The notes beneath the pieces are model-generated. The model was given only the letters and a program-made list of their open reading frames with translations, had not been told where the DNA came from and ran no database searches. From Chimonanthus salicifolius (taxonomy: Eukaryota; Streptophyta; Magnoliopsida; Laurales; Calycanthaceae), in contig CM023539.1 in NCBI GenBank assembly GCA_013350335.1, forward strand, positions 28,451,043 through 28,515,042: 64,000 nucleotides of DNA, in the 5' to 3' direction. Each line of letters starts with the position of its first letter. Position 1 is the first letter of the stretch. This document shows positions 1 through 11,645 of the stretch, one piece after another. The translations under genes were made by a program, and so were the position numbers.

Positions 1-746
1 ACCTAATTAATTAAGTTAAGTCCTCATTTAGGTTAATTAATTTCCATCCAATTTAATTTCATACAATTTATCTATCTGAGAAACCCACCCATGGTTGACC
101 AAGTCAACCATGGTGGACGGCCCCCACCTATACCTACCCCACCCGCCACCTCACTTGGTGAGGTGGGGGTGGGCCCCACTTGGCCATGCCATTTTAATTC
201 CATTGATTTTAACTTAGGGCATTTTACAATAATTTTAATCAATTTAATTTACCTTAATCCACCTTAGTCTTCTTAAATTTATCCATGGTTGACCAAGTCA
301 ATCATGATGGTTGGCCCCACTTTTTCCTTGGTCCACACGCCACCTCAATTGGTGAGGTGGAGGTGGGCCCCATTTGGCCATATCACTTAATCTTGATACA
401 TCCTAACTTAGATAATGTTATAATTATCTAATCCATTTAATTTATCTTAATTGGATCACCATTGAGTCCATGGCCCAATTATATTTTGTCTTACCCATTT
501 ATCTTAGGGCTTACCTACCTTGGCCCATTGGGTCCCATATGACTATCAGGTTCCCCTTTGACCATCGTTGACCCGATTAGTCCTCATTGACCCATTAAAT
601 GGATTTCATCCGATCCATGGCCCAATTGGGTCATTCTTGGACCCTTGTCCCAACGTTTGATCCATTTGGTATTCCATCATGTCAAAATTTAAATTAAAAT
701 CAATAAATACCAAATATATATTGATTCTAAAATTCGGGCTATTACA
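1..746 (-). mobile_element. Tail of a Ty3/gypsy LTR (family A)
   Basis: The segment ends in gggctattaca at 746, matching in position and form the ends of the LTRs at 6898 (gggtgttaca) and 23935 (ggtgttata). Like them it is rich in 'gaccca / ttgggtc' words near this end. Only the right end is in the window, so solo LTR versus full element cannot be decided. Two diverged copies of a block made of two palindromes, one around gttgaccaagtcaac and one around cacctca-ttggtgaggtg, lie at about 90-185 and 283-376. No coding sequence is seen. The orientation is inferred from the chromovirus copy at 20519-23935, whose pol is on the minus strand. Confidence 0.55.
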
Positions 747-1815
747 AAAGCTCTCTCCAAATGTCCAACCAAACACAACAAGATTTGGATAATATATAGG
801 CAAACACGAAAATCCCAACTTGGGGTCACTGATGGGTCAGTGTGGTCGATGGGTCGGTGCAGGAAAAATGTCGTTGCAAAGTGACCGTTGCGCATTAATT
901 GCAACTCAAACGGATAGAAAATGGTCACTACCGATGGGTCAGTTTCCTTGATGGGTCAACATGGCTTATAGTCGATGTGTCGGTCTTGTTGATTGTATTG
1001 ACCTGAGGCAAAACCACGCAGGCAAAGTTTCAAATCCAGAAACTTGTCAAACTCAGGTCGACATGTCAGTACCATCGATGGGTCAGTCCTGCAACTCTCG
1101 ATGGGTCTGTTACATCGATGTGTCGATTCCGTGAGTACCACAAAGTCCTAAGTCTAGAACTCATACTTGACCCAGATTGACCTGTCATGCGCACTGATGG
1201 GTCTATCTTTCCTCATCGATGTGTCGGTGTGCACGAGACACTCGAGCCGAGAGCAACCTAATTTTACAGTCTATTCCTAACCAGAAGCTCGATTTTTCCA
1301 GTCGATGTATTAATGACCTCGATGGATCAATCCTGTTATCACCGATGGATTGATGCACTCGATACGCTAAATTTGAGTGGAACCCCGATTAACAATGTGT
1401 CCATTCCAAAACCTTTGTCAATCCGGTCAATGTGTCGAAGTCCACGTGGGTCTGTCCTGTCTCACTAATGGGTCGGTGGACTCGACGTGTCGCCCTGACA
1501 GTTTACCAAATTTTCAATGTTTGTTCCATCTTGTTCTATGATTGTTTCAGGTGCACCAAGTCTTGTTAATGTTAATACCAACATGTTCAACTAAGCCTAG
1601 GTAAGGTCCACTAAGGGTTTGGGTTCCACCTAAGGTCATCTATGGCCAATTACACTTGGTGATGATGAATCTGCATATGATTTTCCATCTTTGGAGCTCT
1701 TGATTCAATCTTCATCACTTGAGTCTTCTTTCATTGACTTCAACCTTCCGAGACAATGCTTCACCTAAGTCATGGAATTGACAAATAGGTGACTCGGCAA
1801 GCCGGGGCACTAACA
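747..1815 (-). mobile_element. Sirevirus-like copia LTR fragment, left member of a three-LTR array
   Basis: The right end (about 1740-1815, 'cacctaagtcatggaattga' to 'ggggcactaaca') matches the ends of the LTRs at 7985 and 13562. The left part is cut by the gypsy LTR ending at 746. The body carries many degenerate cgatgggtcggt and cgatgtgtcg words, as do the other copies. It is more diverged from the other two LTRs than they are from each other. No coding capacity. Confidence 0.6.
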
Positions 1816-2082
1816 AACTGTCATTCCGACATATTGTGTCCTGACACTCTATCGTCTGGGACAGGGACGACCCTTCGTGGTCTAACGATCCATCGTCTGG
1901 GACAGGGACGACTCTTCTTCATCATGGGATGCCAATTTATTTTCTATTTTTGTTTTTAAGTAAGAGCAAACAAACAATAGAGAATAGTTAGCAAATTTTG
2001 GAGTACTTATGAAAGTGTTCTAGCACGGATCAACTCGAATGGTTAAATCATTTATGAAATGTACTTAGGCTCTGATACCAAT
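1816..2082 (-). mobile_element. Remnant of a Sirevirus internal region with primer binding site
   Basis: About 1920-2082 matches the leader at 11477-11645 of the neighbouring element. It ends with gctctgatacca at 2069-2080, the complement of a plant copia primer binding site (tggtatcagagc, initiator Met tRNA), two bases from the LTR start at 2083. About 1816-1920 carries two copies of ctgggacagggacgac, also present at 28627-28645 in a plus-strand LTR, so this part may be a patch of another LTR. Nearly all of the internal region is deleted. Confidence 0.6.
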
Positions 2083-3087
2083 TGAAAGTTCCCTTGGGTG
2101 CTGGAACAAGGACCGAGATTGTCCCTAGAGGGGGGTGAATAGGACAATCTCCAATTTTTATGGTCTTCAAAATTTTCTTAATTAATTAACAAATTTGCAG
2201 TGGATTAATAATGTTAATCAAGAGATATAGGTTATTTGATCAAAAGTGTGCACAAATATAAGAACAATCACACAAGTAAAGATCAACACCCGCAAGACCA
2301 ATTTATAGTGGTTCGGTAAAACAACCTACATCCACTCTAAGGACTCACCCAACCTTGGGTTATCCCGAATTCACTATGTAGGGACTTACATCCTCACAAA
2401 TAAAGTAGGACTTCCACCGTACTCAATTGGTTGGGAATTCCACCCACCACATGTGCCAGAGACAACACTCTAGATTTTTTATAGTGGTTCCGGAGCCAAG
2501 CCTCCTTAATCCGCTTGTCCTAGATTTTGAAAGGTTGAACCAACCCAAGGTCTACTTCTTTATCCCTCTATTTTTTATAGTGGTTCCGGCTTCCTTGCCT
2601 TTGTCCACTGCATAAGATGATTTATAAAACAAAATCACTAAGAAGCACGTGCCTTTGTATGAGCTCACTTGTAGATGTATGCTTCTTGAGGATGCTCTCC
2701 CAATGTGATGTCGACCATGTCGAAGATGTGTCTTGTGTATGCTCAATCACAATCTATGGGAGGTCTCTAGGATTTAGATGTGCCAATGGATTCCTAGATC
2801 TATATTTCTTTCTCTCTCTCTCTCTTAATCACAATCAAGAAGATTGGATATTTGATTCACCAAGTGTAGTGCATGTAGAGGAGGTGGGGAGATGCTTGGG
2901 AGTATATGAGACCGCTAGGGATGCCTTAGAGTATTTTAGATTCAATGCTCCAACCCAACTCAAAGGAGTTTGGAGTATATATAGGCATACAAATAAATCT
3001 CGGGTAAAACACGGGTGATGGGTCGTGCATATGACCGTTGAGAAATGTGGTCGTTGCGCTCCAATGGGCACAAAAACGGTAAAAAAA

Positions 3088-6000
3088 TGTAACACCCCGC
3101 CCTTTTCACTCTAATAATCAGAGTTTATTTTTTTTTTAAATATAATAATCAACTAAGTGATCGGGGCGGAGTGTCACGACGCGAGTTAAGTTCGGATCTC
3201 TAAATCCGACCCTTAACTGGCCAAGCCCATGTGCGTATGAACTAAGTCCATAAAACTGATCCACACATGGTACAAATACAACTTGCGGAATTAACTTAGT
3301 CTTAATCTAACTGAGGTTATAATAGATCCTATGACTATTCCAATTTTTCCATTCTTAGATAGCAAGTACATAATTTATTCTCCAAAATTACTATATAACC
3401 TTAGTCTACCATTCATTCCAAACCATCCAAATAAATCAAACCATAGCATCTACTTAACTACTTATTACATGCCAACATCACCTAGCTATCAAATTACATT
3501 GTCCAAATAAATCAAATAACAAGTTCATAAATAGTCCATTCAAAGTCCATTCAAATCATTCAAACCGCCCAAGCTTCTTTGCTTGTCCCCTTCTTGATCC
3601 TCGTTCGTTGTCTTTCCTGCGTCATCCACTAAGGGTAGAGATAGGGCGTTAGATCAACATACCCAGTAGTGTTTCCGAATAGGGCTACCACAAGGTTAGT
3701 ATAAAACATGCAAATAATATATAATACATGTGTGTCAAAATTCCATAAAAACATGCTATGCATGAAATGAACATGTAATGAGTCCCACCCATCACCATTC
3801 TACATAGCCTCCTCTTGACGGGATTCTCATCGTCAAGGTACCCTACAGTGGTCTTTCGGACGCCCCGACGGAGTGTGGCCTCCGGATTCCTCTTGATGGG
3901 ATTCTCATCATCAAGGTACCCCACAGTGGTCTTTCGGACGCCCCGACGGAGTGTGGCCTCCGGTTACAACACCATCATCCCATGCCATGCATGAGATGTC
4001 TATGCAAACATGCCATTTGTAAATATAACATTTCATTCAAATAACTTATTCAAATAAACATAAAACAGCAAATAACATATGTGGTTACAACGAGGTAGGA
4101 AACCTACACTATGTTACTTTGTTTGACCCCTTCCTTTGAACCGTCTTCCTATCACGGCTTGTACACCGTTCTAGAAATCCAAATACCTTATGTACATAGT
4201 AGCAAGTTAATCATTTGTCTACCTAATTTCCAGCAAAGCCTAATGTTCCAAGAACCACTTAGTGGGGTTCGGCCAAAGCCATGGCCGAACCTCACCCATT
4301 AAAACTTTGGTCACCCTTTTTTTTTTCTAATCCATTTTGATTAACCCAAAACTCCCAAATGAACCTTGGTAGGGTTCAGCCATACTGTTTGGCCGAACCT
4401 TACCATCTTGGGTTTTGGTTCACGTGTCCATTCCTATGATCTTTTCATATTGGATCATTTCATCATAATTACCATCATGCCATTTAGCTTATCCTTTGAT
4501 TTAATTTATCTTAAACAAAGTCCATCACCAAACTACTTTAGTGGGGTTCGGTCATACATATGGCCGAACCTCACCACTTAATTTTTAATCCTTTAATCTT
4601 TCATTAATCCAATTCCAATTATAAACTTAGCACTAAGTCCACCAAGTGACCCTTTAGTGGGGTTCGGCCATACTACATGGCTGAACCTCACCAAACTGAT
4701 TTGTCCATCTTTCCATCATCTTTGATGGCTGATTATATACCTATATTAAGTCCATAGACAAACCTATCTTATTCTTAAATCAAAGCACATAATGATTACA
4801 TAATTTCCATCCTACACTTGATCCAATTATCCATCAAAAACAGTCCATGGGGTTAGGCCATACACATGGCCGAACCCCAAGGTTTCCTTGATGTAAACCC
4901 TCCAATATTTGTCCATCGTTTTTTATCGGCACTTAGCTTAATAACCACATGATTCAGCCATGTAATAACTGGTCAAAATCAGTGACCTTATCTCCCTTTA
5001 ATATCCTTTAAAACCTCCATTTCATAATATGGATTTTGTCTCTCATACATCATAAAAATCACCAAGTTTTCCCATGGGGTTCTGCCATCCAAAGGGGCCG
5101 AACCCTATGGTCCATATTTTACCATTTTTAAACATCATAATCCTATATCTAAACCATTGATGGCTAGATCTCATTCCCTTAACCAACTTTATTTAATAAA
5201 GGTTCAAAGTGCACTTACCACTACCGCGACTCCTTCGGTCTTTTGACTCCTTCCTTGACCCTTTATTTCCTTGACCTCTCCTTCTCTCTTACTGTTCTTT
5301 GGGCTGAGACTGACCTTGCTGCAACCTCCTTGGAATACTTCAACCAAGTGATATGAATTTGAGATAGAAAATGAGAGAGAAAGAAAGAGAACTTTGGCCT
5401 TGGATGAATGTGCTAAGCCTTGATGCCAAAACCCTTTGGCTGAACTTGTCTTGATGAAAGAGATCAATCCAAGGACTGATTAAGCAACCAGCTGCTGCTC
5501 TTGGTTTTGAAATGTAGAAAACGGCAAAGAGAGAGAGAGAGATAGAGAGTGAAATGAGCACTCTTTGTTTAATCAAACCAGCCCAAGGTTAACCTTGTGT
5601 AACTCACCTCACCTTAATCAAAATCCTTTATGTTACTTGGGGGTTTCATCATGACATGAAACCTCCCCATGTTCCCAACGTCCCTTGCTGGTTGGATTTG
5701 TGTAACCTCCCCTTTCCTTAAGGTCTCACATGGGGGTTTCATTTTGAGATGAAACTCCCATGTGCTGCACCGTCCCTCCATTGGTTGCTTCTCTGTTTTG
5801 GCTTGTGTAACAGCCACCTCTCTAATGTGTAACTCCATAAAACAGCAGCTCAATTCAACTCCATTTGATCCTCATCAACGTCCCATGTGGGAGTTCTATC
5901 ATTGAAATGAAACTCCCCTCCTCCAAGTGTGAACACACTTTGTAACTCCCATTGGTTTAATATCTATTTTGAAATTTCAATTTTTAAATAAAACTCTCCA

Positions 6001-6898
6001 TGTTCCAACGACTAGCGCCTTGGTTAACCTTGTATTTGTATCTCTCAAACAGCCATTGTTTTAGCTTAAGTAAACACTACCTTTCCATTTGGAGCTTCAT
6101 GCATAAGCCACAATCCCCATGCTCCCAACGTTGTAGCCTATAATTTTGAATTTGAAACGCCATAATCTATTATGTGTAACTCCTCCAATCAGCAACCCAT
6201 TTATTCTCCAACCTTGGAGTTACATGCATGAACTATCAATCCATATATTGGCTGTCTTTTGAAGACCCAAACAATGAACTCTATGCCATTTCCAATGTGC
6301 ATACAAATTTGAATTTGAAATAACCCTCTCACCTTTGTAACTCCATGTAACGCCATTATCACTTATTTTCTAACTTAGGAGTTACATGCATGGAGTACCC
6401 ATGCAGCCACCGTTTGAAATTTGAAATCAACCACTTACCTTTCATCTACACTCACCTCACTCATTAAAATAAATATTCCATCCAATTTATTTAATTAACT
6501 CCCCAACTCAACTCATTCATTTTAATGCAACTCAACCCATAAATTCAACTCAACTATTATCCATCATTTAATTTATCTCAATCCCACTCAAACATTAACT
6601 AAACTTAACCCAATTAAGTTTTGAACTCAATTAATGGTCAAACATGTCAACCAAGACCCATTGGGTCCAATTTGGCCATTTTGACCCATTTGACCCAATT
6701 ACAACTCTTGACCCATTTGAGTACTTTTCATCCATTTATTTGTCTTGTAAACAAAACTACTAACCATTGAGTCTTGATTGGACCATTGGCCCAACACCTT
6801 ACCCATTTAAATTCATATCAAAACAAATCACAATGGCAATTCCGTAAATATGAATAAATTCATGTAAATTGATATCTTTGAAATTCCAGGGTGTTACA
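3088..6898 (-). mobile_element. Solo LTR, Ty3/gypsy chromovirus family A, with 5-bp TSD
   Basis: Starts tgtaacaccccgccc and ends ccagggtgttaca, i.e. TG...CA with short inverted ends, flanked by aaaaa at 3083-3087 and 6899-6903. The empty site survives in the partner LTR near 12640, where the sequence passes from the a-run straight to cacctgca. The first 150 bases match the start of the LTR at 20519, whose pol identifies the family as a chromovirus. No internal domain is present, so it is a solo LTR of 3,811 bp. It contains six hairpin-forming gttcggccat...atggccgaac units and two copies of a block at 3810-3960 containing cttgacgggattctcatcgt. Confidence 0.85.
4255..5115. repeat. Array of interspersed 'GGTTCGGCCAT...ATGGCCGAACC' palindromes
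   Basis: Units near 4260, 4371, 4542, 4655, 4850 and 5080 each read ggggttcggccat, 2-8 bases, then atggccgaacc or close variants. The units are 100-200 bp apart and separated by unrelated AT-rich sequence. The same kind of array occurs in the related LTR at 21610-22710. Confidence 0.8.
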
Positions 6899-7985
6899 AA
6901 AAATGTTCACCTGCGATTGTTTAATCTCATGACTAGTCATGCTCACGATCGGTCATGCTGACTGCTTTCAGCAAAAACACTCTCAACTAGAATGGCCATA
7001 TCTTGGGCTCTACGAAAAGCTCTTTCAATGATATGTCAAACCATGGTGGTCTTGACAGCAGATTTCTGCATTTGTTGGTTGAAAGAGTCTCCCAAGTCAT
7101 GACATTTTCACACGCAACATTTTTCCTAAGATTTGTTCATGGATACTCCAAGTCTTTGGTCCATTTCTCCTAGGCATGATTATGATTTACCAATGAGTGT
7201 TCTAAGCCTAGGGAGGGTCTCTGTCACAAATGGATCAACATCCATGGCACCGAGGGGTAGATCCATACGAGAGTCTCGGTTTGGGACAACACTTTACAAA
7301 CAGAGTTTCAAGTCCCGAAACTTGTCCTGCCCAGAACGACCTGTCGTCCCCACCGAGGGGTCGGTCCTAGTACTCTCGACCAGTCTATCTACCGATGGGT
7401 CTGTGTTTCCAAGAGAACCCCTTTGAGTTCTAAGATCCAGAACTCACCTTGTTCAGATCGAGGAGTCGATGACCACGATGAGTCGATAAGCTCATCACTG
7501 TGTGGTCGGTGCATACGAGACTCTCAATCAGAGGCATACCCAGAATGACAGTTCTATGATCCAAAACCTCTGTCAATCTGGCCGACCAGTCTCTGATCAC
7601 GATGGGTCAATCCTGTCTCCATCGAGGGGTCGGTGAAAACTACTGGTCGTGCTGATAGTAAAACAAAATGCATATTTCCAAGTTAGGATCCAATTCACTG
7701 TCAAGCAACATCTAGGCTTGTTTATGTCCTTTAGCAACATATTCAACTAAGCCTAGGCAATGTCATCCTAAGGTGTTGGGTTCCCCCTAAAATCATCTAT
7801 GGCCAAATTACCTTTGTGATTGCCATACATAGTGATGATGAATCCACACTTGATCCTCCAATGCTTGAGTTCTTGATTCAATCTTCATTACTTGAGTCTT
7901 GATCATTGCTTAAACTTCCGAGACAGTGTCTCACCTAAGTCATGAAATTGACAAATAGGTGACTCCGCAAGCCGAGGTACTAACA

Positions 7986-8475
7986 ATCTCCCCTTGTCAA
8001 TTTCCATGACAAAATACCTAGAAGCTAATGAATACAGACTCGATTACTTAGCCCAACCCATATACATCATTTGAATACAAAAGATACAACAATTATAAGT
8101 ACATATTCAAATGAAAAGACCCTAGACTCTATGCTTCGGCTCCTTCTTCTTTTGCTCCGCTTGCTCCCCCTTAAACAAATGTACCTATACACACAAACAA
8201 TGCAAGCAATGGTGGAAGCATAGAAATTTCCCCCTCAAATGTGAGTGACATATATAGTAATATAGACAACATTACTCCCCCTAAATATGTGAACTAATAA
8301 CCCCTTTAGTCTTGATTAATCTCCCCCTTAATCAAAGACTATCTTCTCTTAAAGGTCTTCTCCCCATAAGATCTTTAAGCTTTTCCTCCAAAGCTTACAT
8401 TAAACTTTTAATCTTTCTCCCCCTTAACATAAGCTTTCTTTCAAGCTTCCAAAATTCTCCCCTTTTTTGTCATAA
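7986..8475 (-). repeat. Multiple polypurine-tract-like motifs next to the 3' LTR
   Basis: Pyrimidine blocks, purine on the minus strand, of the form ctcccc(c)tt occur near 7988, 8166, 8231, 8275, 8321, 8359, 8417 and 8456. Some are followed by gtca-a-attgaca words like those beside the LTR end. Runs of repeated polypurine tracts upstream of the 3' LTR are described for the Sirevirus lineage of copia elements. The family call rests on this motif and on the gag. Confidence 0.7.
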
Positions 8476-10774
8476 ATTGACAAAGGGCATTAAGCACTAA
8501 TATACCACATGTAGTGTGCTTCAACAAGTCCCAATTGTTGGACTAAGAGGAGATGGAGAAGGAGGGGCCACATGCATTTTAAAAGATATACTCGTTTTGA
8601 GACAACATTTATGCATGCAATGAGGAGGGAATCACTCATACTAGAAATATTCCATTAATGAACATATGAGTGAACACAATCATGAACTAAATAAATTATA
8701 CACCAATTTGAGCACATAGTTCATGAAAAGAAGGGGATGCAAACATATATACCTATATGGGCACAATGCATCAACCAACATACTAAGTTCATTCAACAAC
8801 ACATACACCAATGAGACACAATGAAGAACAAACACCTATCCTTGAAACACCATTAAGCATTTGGAAGATGGAGGTTGATTTCTTCCCATACAACATTCCA
8901 AGGCATGCTCTCCCTTGCTAAAAAATTTGATAGCACAATGCACCAAGTCCATCTACAGTTGGACCATATAACCATGTTGGCTTTCAATACCAAAACCCAT
9001 TTGGTTTTAAGATTCACCTTTAAAAGATGAAAGCCACAACATAGGTGCATAAGGTTTTGGAGAAGGATGATTTTCCTTGTTTGAACATTTCTCCAAAAAC
9101 ACATTTCCAATGTCTAATGATTTTCCAAGATAGTGCATTATCAAGACATGAAAATAGCATGATGCATCCCTATAAGATTTGCAAATTGAGGGATGAAGAG
9201 TGTGTATGCTTGTGATGTATTCAAATTCACAAGACATCATGTTTTGCATATCGACCTTTGAATACCAATGAGAGCCATACATTTACACAAATTTTTGTGC
9301 CATTTGATGATTCTAACACATGCACAAAAACCATGGATCTTGGATCAATTTTCCTATTTTGATCCAATCCAATCCAATAGCCTTGGGCATTATAATTTAC
9401 CAATTTTAACCAACATTGCCCATGTGTGATGTCATATGATAAGGCATTCTAGGTTTAGCAAAACTTGGTGCTTAAGAACACAAAACATTCCACATAATGT
9501 ATACCAATAATGAGCATAGGAATGAAGACCAAGCACACAACCATACATTCATTTCATAAATGATATACCAATAAAAGGCATGAAAATGAAGTATGAAGAC
9601 ATATGGCATACACAAATATACAATAAGTATAAAAGCCCATGATATGCCACAACCAACAAACACTTGCAAAAACATTTTCTATTTGCACCAAGATATACCA
9701 TCAAGAGATCAAGTAAAGGTGCAAAAGAAATGATCTCCATGTATAGCATACAAGTGTGTGCCAAACACCAAACTAGCTCCCATGCTTTTTCTCAACTTTA
9801 TCAGTCAATTATGAATGTTTGAATTGAATGATACATGAATGGATTACCAACGAAGAACATTTGATCACACATTGATCAACAAACACCATTCACAAGCATG
9901 GAACAAGTTTCATTCCACAAGAGATTCACAAAATTTAAGTTCATGGAAGGAAACAAACATTTGTATGTGCACATGATTATCTCACACATAAGATTCTACC
10001 AATATAGTACAGAGATGAAAACACATGGCATATAAAATTATGATTCTACCAATAAGAATATATATGCCACAAAAGTATCTTGCATAGATTTCAATCCAAC
10101 AATCAAACAAGAACATGGGATGAAGCCAAGATACCAAAGGTGATTCCAAAGCATGCTTCAAATGTAATACCAACAATGGTAGCCCTTCACACATTTGAGC
10201 AAACATTGTGGGACTAGGAATCTAAGTCCACAACTCTATGACCCTTCAAGCATGATAAACACTATAGCCAGTAAAAGTGAAATCAATTGCTTGCAAGAGG
10301 TCAAATGTGCCATGCCACAACACTTGGTTGTTTGAACTTACTTATACCAAGTTTGAGTTCAACTACAATTGGTCTAGAGATACACATATTAAGCTCAAGT
10401 CTAGACCAAAGTAGGGCATGGGTAAGGTCATATCCCTTGGGGATCCATATGAATTTTAAATCCGGACCTTTACTCTCAAATCTTTGGAAGTTGGGCTTTT
10501 TCATTCTTCCCTCTTGCGCATTTGGCCCAAGTCCAAAGGTTTGAGACAAGACTCTCATTCTCATATTTCTAACCATAGTATAAGGAGATCTTGGTCTATC
10601 CCTTTTTTATTTGCCAAAAAATGGATGATGTGAATTGTGAAGTGAAAAGTGTTTCCTAGGAACATTCACAAATTGATTTACCTTTTTCTTCTTTGCATAG
10701 TGTGAATTTCCAATCACCTCATTTTTCCTCTTCCTTACTCTTTGAGGAAGATCCTTAGCCACTTTTGATTTAAC
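7986..10774 (-). mobile_element. Non-coding internal region of the gag-only Sirevirus-like element
   Basis: The region lies between the polypurine tract at the left LTR and the gag remnant. I find no pol motifs (no integrase HHCC or DDE, no YVDD, no RNase H) on either strand. Open frames in it are short and of unusual composition. Its first 500 bases hold many ctccccctt words. The rest is AT-rich, with repeated words such as 'accaataa' and 'cataca'. The element therefore appears non-autonomous (terminal repeats with gag only). Confidence 0.65.
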
Positions 10775-11573
10775 CTACATTCTTTTGATCTTGTGCTCAT
10801 GCTTGAAATGCCCGGTTAATCCACAATAAAAACAATTAATATTTGGAGTGTGTGTGGTGTGGCTTTTTCCCAACATGGATTGGATCATGAGTCTCTTTGG
10901 GTTAGATTGAGAAATACTATGCCAATCACCATGAGGTTTACCCAAAATAGATTCTTCCAAATTTTGATTTCCTGAAGTAACCATGTCTTGAGATTTCTTA
11001 ATATTTTTATCTCCGAGACTTTTTCCAACTTCCTTGAGCTTCAATATTTCATTCTCATAAACTTTTAAAGTTTCTTGAAGCCCATTTTCTGATTCTCTCA
11101 ACTTCACAATTTCAACATTTGCATTTATCAAAATTGTTGAGATAAGATCATTTTCAATATTGACACATTGGAGTTGGCTAGAGAGTTTCGCATTCTCAAT
11201 TTTTGCCTTATTAAGATCCTTAGCTAATCTCATACCCTCTACGTATAGGGCTTTGTAGGATTCTTGGAGGTCATCTTCATCCTCGTGAAGATCCTCTTTA
11301 CTATCCTCATCTTCACTTGAGGATCCCTCTTGAACATCACCAACGGAGGCTATGAAATATTTCAAATTTTCACCTCTCATGATTCTCCAATTTGTTGTGA
11401 GAGGTGGAGCCTTCCATTGAGCTATCCAAAGATGTACAATATTTTTCAATAAACTCATCTTGGGTAGAGGTCCATTCTTCTTCATCATGGGATGCAAGTT
11501 TATTTTCTATTTTTGTTTTTAAGTGAGAGTAAACAAACAATAGAGAATAGTTAGTAAATTTTGGAGTACCCAT
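10775..11573 (-). pseudogene. Degenerate Sirevirus-type gag (coiled coil and zinc knuckle)
   Basis: Two overlapping frames are seen. An upstream piece (11573-11370) carries KTKIENKLASHDEE-W, also found in the plus-strand element at about 13850-13900. A longer frame (11497-10775, 240 residues) carries an acidic serine-rich stretch (SSSEDEDSKEDLHEDEDD), then roughly 100 residues of heptad-like leucine/glutamate/lysine sequence predicted as coiled coil, then a zinc knuckle CFYCGLTGH near the C terminus. The last knuckle ligand is His rather than Cys. In this family Gag packages RNA in cytoplasmic particles. The N-terminal gag domain is largely missing and the two parts are out of frame, so it is broken. 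It is encoded just downstream of the primer binding site, as expected for gag. Confidence 0.75.
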
Positions 11574-11645
11574 GAAGGTGTTCTAGCAAGGATCAACTCA
11601 TATGGTTAAATCCTTTATGAAAAGCACTTAGACTCTGATACCAAT

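Larger units (their letters stand above)
2083..7985 (-). mobile_element. Sirevirus-like LTR, split by a gypsy LTR (middle member of the array)
   Basis: In plus orientation it begins tgaaagttccc at 2083 and ends cactaaca-type at 7985, so the minus-strand LTR runs TG...CA. Without the 3.8-kb insertion at 3088-6898 it is about 2.09 kb, comparable to the 1,917-bp partner at 11646-13562, and the two align closely over 2083-3087. A primer binding site complement lies on its left and a polypurine tract complement (atctccccttgtc, 7986-7998) on its right. It is therefore both the 3' LTR of one element and the 5' LTR of the remnant to the left. Short open frames here are not credible genes. Confidence 0.85.

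Noticed and set aside
2617..3018. 133-residue open frame, repeated at 12180-12642
   Set aside because: It lies inside both copies of the Sirevirus-like LTR, has no recognisable domain and is interrupted in the second copy. Treated as LTR sequence.
8312..10576. Many 60-90-residue open frames
   Set aside because: AT-rich spacer of the non-autonomous element, no conserved motif, both strands equally open.
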